Assembly (NCBI GenBank): GCA_963677505.2
Contig: CAXXWB010000045.1
Coordinates: 1-64,000, forward strand
Length of the DNA stretch: 64,000 bases
Direction of reading: 5' to 3'
DNA from: JBGSUZ01 sp963677505
GTDB lineage: Bacteria > Bacillota > Clostridia > Peptostreptococcales > Acidaminobacteraceae
Under the pieces are notes generated by a model. It was not told the DNA's origin. It saw only the letters and a program-made list of their open reading frames with translations, and ran no database searches. Both the position numbers and the translations under genes were made by a program. The stretch's first letter is position 1. Every line of letters starts with the position of its first letter. This document shows, in pieces, positions 60,123-64,000 of the stretch.

Positions 60123-62513
60123 ATGAGAAGACCTTCTGTGATTTTTTTATTGGCAATAATTTTAGGTATCAAACTGGCAGATACTAGTATTTACAGTACA
60201 TCTGTATTATTGCTAGTGCTATTTTTGCTGACCAGTAGTTTTGTGTTAAAATATCAGCCTAAAAAATGGCTCTACCTGTTCCTAGGGATTGCTATAGCTT
60301 TTACCCATACAACTTATTTAAAAAATAATTTACAAAATCAAAGTAGGTCTATGTCAGAAAATGCCACTGAAAAAGGGCTAGTTCAAGTGAGTGGTATTTT
60401 ATATCAAAAGAATTATCTCGATCAAAAGCAGAGTTGGATCCAACTAGATACAGGGGGAAAGTGCAAGCTACAGTTTAGCAGTTATAAGACTTTTCCTAAG
60501 TTAGATTCGGGTGTAAAGGTTCTTTTGAGTGGAAAATTTACCAAAGCCAGTCCTGCAAGAAACCCCAATGGATTTGACGAGAAAAAATGGCTCTACAGTA
60601 AAAAAGCTTTTGGAACGATTGCCGTGGAAAAAATAGAGGTCATTAAAGGGACGGGTGACCCCATTGAAAGCCTAAGGTATAAACTTATTAAGCCTGTGGT
60701 TGAAAGTTTGTTGTATCACACCGCGCTAAAACAAGGTCCTCTCGCAGCAGGCATGCTCTTTGGAGAAGATGGATGGATTGAGGCCGATGTCTTAGATGCT
60801 TTTTCCACAGCTGGGGTGAATCACATTTTAAGTGTGTCAGGTGCTCATTTTGCAGTCCTTTTGTTTTGGATTTACTATTTGCTTGACTTTAAAGAATGCT
60901 CATTTTGGTTAAAAAAAGTCACAGCATGGTCTATTTTAGGCATTTTCATATGGCTTATTGGAATGGATGTGGCTGCTTTAAGAGCTTATGTGATGTTTGT
61001 TCTTCTCGATGTTATGCGTATACAGTATAAGCAATCTGATGGCTTAAATGCCCTTAGCCTCACCATCGTTATCATGTTGATAATGAATCCTTATTCTGCT
61101 AGCGATATTGGTCTTCAATTGGCAGCTTCAGCTATGTACGCCATTGTTGTCATAGCCCCATTTACAGGTGCCTTAGGATTTCAAAAAATCCAAAGGTTAC
61201 TGAAAACTGAAGAGATTGACCCACCTGTTAAAAAGTGGCTCTTTAAACAGTTGAGTGCTGTGGTTCAGGCGGTCAATGTTTCTCTTAGCGTTACCATTGT
61301 GCTGTATCCCATACTTAGAAATCAATTCAATCAATTTAGCTTTTTAAGCATTTTATACAATATTCCGGTTTCTCTTATCAGCGCCATTAGTCTACCCGCC
61401 AGTGTCCTGTGTTGTATCTTGTCTCCAATTCAATTTTTGGCACGGGGTGCTGGGCTGATCAATGGTTTGCTTTTAAAAAGCATGAGCCTAATCGTTCAAA
61501 CCAGTGAGAACTTGCCACATCAAAATCATTTGCCAAGTTTAAGCAGTCTTCAGACCTTTATTTTCTATGGTATTTTGCTGATGCCAATGTATTTTAAAAC
61601 CTTTGAGAATGGTATTCTCGCCCTTAAAGTCGAAAAGACAGCAATGGCTATTAAAAAGTATATAGGGATGGGGAGCCTAGCCATTCTTCTGCTGACGATT
61701 AATCTTTTACCGACCATGTCTTTTTCAAATCAGCTAAGGATTTATTATTTGGATGTGGGGCAGGGCGATGGTTCTGTTATAATTACCCCTGACAAAAAGG
61801 TAATTTTAATGGATACGGGTCTAAAAAAGGGGTCATTAAAAGTAGGGGACTCTTTGCTCAAACTTGGCATTGACCACATCGATTTAATGATTTTAACCCA
61901 CCCTCACGACGACCATATTGGGGGCGCACCTGACATACTCAGTATGATGCCCGTCAAAGAACTTGCGGTTTTTAAGGGACATTATAGCCCAGAAGAAACA
62001 GCTGCTCTAAACGTTATCCTTCAATTGGCTCAAAGTCATCGTACAAAAATCCTCTATTGGGGAAAAGGGGTGACAGACGACCTGAGTTCAAAAGAGGGCA
62101 ATCTAAATATAAGGGTTCTACACCCTCCTGAAGGTTTTGATTCTGATAATGCCAACGACGAAAGTTTGGTATGCGAAATAATTTACCAAAAGACCTCTTT
62201 TTTATTCACTGGTGACATTTCCACCTCAGTTGAATGTGATATAATAAATCAGGTTAAAGGTAATGCTTTGGTTCTAAAAGTCCCTCATCACGGCTCTGGA
62301 AGCAGTTCAGGCGATGAACTGTTATCACTTCCAATTCAGTTGGCAGTGATACAGGTAGGTCAAAATAATCGATATGGCCACCCTAACGATAAGGCCCTTT
62401 CCAGAATAAAAATGGAGGCCATTCCCATATTTAGAACCGATAAGCAGGGGTGTATTTCTATTAGCACCGATGGCGAGCAACTGATTTATAAGTCTCAAAT
62501 TCAAGAGGAGTAA
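60123..62513 (+). CDS. comEC: ComEC/Rec2 competence channel
   Basis: A roughly 797-residue polytopic membrane protein: an N-terminal OB-like domain, the Competence helix bundle (HILSVSGAHFAVLLFW, the family's signature), and a C-terminal MBL domain (YYLDVGQGDGSVIIT, THPHDDHIGG, KVPHHGSGSS). It forms the channel that draws single-stranded DNA into the cell. The start is one of several GTG/ATG codons at 60111-60125; I prefer the ATG at 60123. It abuts holA. Confidence 0.92.
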   Translation: MRRPSVIFLLAIILGIKLADTSIYSTSVLLLVLFLLTSSFVLKYQPKKWLYLFLGIAIAFTHTTYLKNNLQNQSRSMSENATEKGLVQVSGILYQKNYLDQKQSWIQLDTGGKCKLQFSSYKTFPKLDSGVKVLLSGKFTKASPARNPNGFDEKKWLYSKKAFGTIAVEKIEVIKGTGDPIESLRYKLIKPVVESLLYHTALKQGPLAAGMLFGEDGWIEADVLDAFSTAGVNHILSVSGAHFAVLLFWIYYLLDFKECSFWLKKVTAWSILGIFIWLIGMDVAALRAYVMFVLLDVMRIQYKQSDGLNALSLTIVIMLIMNPYSASDIGLQLAASAMYAIVVIAPFTGALGFQKIQRLLKTEEIDPPVKKWLFKQLSAVVQAVNVSLSVTIVLYPILRNQFNQFSFLSILYNIPVSLISAISLPASVLCCILSPIQFLARGAGLINGLLLKSMSLIVQTSENLPHQNHLPSLSSLQTFIFYGILLMPMYFKTFENGILALKVEKTAMAIKKYIGMGSLAILLLTINLLPTMSFSNQLRIYYLDVGQGDGSVIITPDKKVILMDTGLKKGSLKVGDSLLKLGIDHIDLMILTHPHDDHIGGAPDILSMMPVKELAVFKGHYSPEETAALNVILQLAQSHRTKILYWGKGVTDDLSSKEGNLNIRVLHPPEGFDSDNANDESLVCEIIYQKTSFLFTGDISTSVECDIINQVKGNALVLKVPHHGSGSSSGDELLSLPIQLAVIQVGQNNRYGHPNDKALSRIKMEAIPIFRTDKQGCISISTDGEQLIYKSQIQEE

Positions 62514-62515
62514 AC

Positions 62516-63568
62516 ATGCCCTACAACAAATTATCAAAAGAAATTAACAGTGGCAACATTAGGCCCGTTTACTGTTTTTACGGAACTGAACCTTACTTAA
62601 TGGATCAATTGGTAAAACAGCTGAGAGAGGTCATTGTGCCTCCTGATTATAGCGATTTCAACGAGCAATATTTAGATGGCAGCAAGCTCAGTACCGATGA
62701 AGCTATTAATGCTTTTGAAACACTGCCATTTTTTTCAGATAAGCGATTGGTAATTCTTCGCCAGGTCTCATGGTTAGGGACCACTAAAAATGCACTGAGC
62801 GAAGAGGGTGAAGCTCAGTTAATGAACTATTTCGAGAACCCTTCGCCCAGTTCGGTAGTCGTTCTTTTGTGTGATGGGGTAGACAAGCGCAAAAAAATTG
62901 GAAAAATGCTTCAAAAACAGAATGCTCTGTTTGAGTTTTCTAAATTAAATGAAACCGATTTGAAAAGTATAATAAATGAACGCATGCTGTCTCATCAATG
63001 TACCATCAGCCCTGAGAACCTTTCCTATTGCATATTCTTGTTAGGCTACCTTGAAAAAGATGCTGACAGAGATCTATATGATGTTTTGGGACAAGTAGAC
63101 CGAATCGCGTCTGCGTCAAATGGTGAAATTACTAAGGTGCTTTTAGACCGAATGTTAGAGAAACCACTGGATACCAATATTTTTGCCTTTATGGACGCAG
63201 TTTCTGAAGGAAAAACCATGGACGCTATTCGCATAAAGGATCAATTGCTGACAGAGGACTACAACGAAATACAAATCAATTCTATGCTTTACAAACACTT
63301 TAGGAATCTTTATAAAACCGTATTGTGGTTAGATGCAGGGTATAACCCAACGGTAATTGCTGAGAAAATCGGTGTCCATCCTTTTTCTGCTAAAAAATAT
63401 GCAGGGCAGTGTCGCCGCTTTTCAGAAAGCTATTTAAAACAAGTCATTATCGACTTAGCAGATTTAGATCACGGTATGAAGACTGGAAAAATTAGCTTCG
63501 AGCAAGCTTTGGATTTAATGACCGTTTGCCTGTCTCAAAAAGTAAGGATTCCTTTGAACAACCTGTAA
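62516..63568 (+). CDS. holA: DNA polymerase III delta subunit
   Basis: A 350-residue clamp-loader subunit: IRPVYCFYGTEPYLMDQLVKQL at the N-terminus, the AAA+-like core, and the LDTNIFAFMDAVSEGKTMDA and C-terminal helical collar. It starts 2 bp after comEC, with AGAGGAG inside the end of that gene. The comEC-holA order is common in Firmicutes. Confidence 0.93.
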   Translation: MPYNKLSKEINSGNIRPVYCFYGTEPYLMDQLVKQLREVIVPPDYSDFNEQYLDGSKLSTDEAINAFETLPFFSDKRLVILRQVSWLGTTKNALSEEGEAQLMNYFENPSPSSVVVLLCDGVDKRKKIGKMLQKQNALFEFSKLNETDLKSIINERMLSHQCTISPENLSYCIFLLGYLEKDADRDLYDVLGQVDRIASASNGEITKVLLDRMLEKPLDTNIFAFMDAVSEGKTMDAIRIKDQLLTEDYNEIQINSMLYKHFRNLYKTVLWLDAGYNPTVIAEKIGVHPFSAKKYAGQCRRFSESYLKQVIIDLADLDHGMKTGKISFEQALDLMTVCLSQKVRIPLNNL

Positions 63569-63584
63569 TAGTAAGGAGCGCAAC

Positions 63585-64000
63585 ATGATACGTAAACTGA
63601 CAAAATATTATAAACCTCATATGAAGTTGTTCCTATTGGATATGTTCTTTGCATTTTTAATTGCAGCCATCGACTTGATTTTTCCAATGCTTTCAAGAGA
63701 TGTGGTCTCTGAAATCATTCCATCGGCTAATATGGCATTGCTGTTAAGATTCACAATCATTGCGGTGGTTTTGTATGTCTTAAGAATGTACTGTACCTAT
63801 TTTATTGCTTATTACGGGCACATGATGGGCGCCAGTATCGAATATGATATGAAAAATGAACTCTTTGACCATATGCAAAAACTACACCACAAATATTTTG
63901 ATAAAACCAGAACGGGACAGATCATGAACCGTTTTACAGGAGATCTTTTTGAAATATCAGAAATGACCCACCACGGTCCAGAAGATTTCTTTATATCCAT
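63585..64000 (+). CDS. ABC exporter, transmembrane domain (runs off the window)
   Basis: An ATG at 63585 after AAGGAGCGC starts a frame open to the end of the window. The 138 visible residues begin MIRKLTKYYKPHMKLFLLDM and have hydrophobic helices at about 15-35 and 55-75 plus the GASIEYDMKNELFDHMQKLHHKYFDKTRTGQIMNR coupling region, typical of type IV ABC exporters such as MsbA and BmrA. The ATPase half lies beyond the window. Substrate unknown. Confidence 0.85.
   Translation, partial: MIRKLTKYYKPHMKLFLLDMFFAFLIAAIDLIFPMLSRDVVSEIIPSANMALLLRFTIIAVVLYVLRMYCTYFIAYYGHMMGASIEYDMKNELFDHMQKLHHKYFDKTRTGQIMNRFTGDLFEISEMTHHGPEDFFIS

Overview
The window looks like a low-GC Clostridia-type chromosome. 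The right half carries ComEC next to HolA, a methionine aminopeptidase with an N-terminal zinc motif, a giant BcrA/BadF-type activator, AlaX, PlsY and a selenocysteine tRNA. Many genes have strong GGAGG ribosome binding sites and several start with TTG. I cannot name the genus from sequence alone; an anaerobic, selenoprotein-using relative of Fusibacter or Acidaminobacter is only a guess.

Positions 1-33100 are a chromosomal integron cassette array. I find 31 complete attC sites of 119 or 125 bp, all in the same orientation and nearly identical, plus two broken ones. Each site has an outer R''/R' pair (RYYYAAC-like and GTTRRRY-like), inner L''/L' arms, and internal sub-hairpins. At 27 of the 28 cassettes that can be tested, the first bases of the cassette are the exact reverse complement of the R'' box at its own 3' end, as expected if each arrived as a closed circle. 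Cassettes hold one or two short plus-strand genes ahead of the attC. Cargo includes Fic and Doc-type proteins, a Nudix hydrolase, several GNAT acetyltransferases, a methyltransferase, a MazG-like pyrophosphohydrolase, a glyoxalase-fold protein, GIY-YIG proteins, and many small membrane or unknown proteins. Several cassettes are duplicated, in tandem or at a distance. Two IS3-family copies and one IS200-family copy have landed in the array. No integrase gene is in the window; from the array orientation it should lie to the left. Integron arrays of this size are best known from Gammaproteobacteria such as Vibrio, so a Firmicutes-like host is the most notable feature here.

Positions 33100-40320 flank the array end and are full of broken reading frames: a copper-amine-oxidase-type secreted protein, acetyltransferases, undecaprenyl pyrophosphate phosphatase and unknown genes. 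Several lesions are one-base changes in homopolymers, so sequencing error and true decay both remain possible.

Positions 40326-64000 are ordinary, intact chromosome: a TtcA-like sulfurtransferase, GNAT and hydrolase genes, PRPP synthetase, Xaa-Pro aminopeptidase, selC, PlsY, a photolyase, the giant CoA-dehydratase activator, a metallo-hydrolase, AlaX, an orphan Eco57I-type methylase, an ECF transporter subunit, methionine aminopeptidase, ComEC, HolA, and the start of an ABC exporter.
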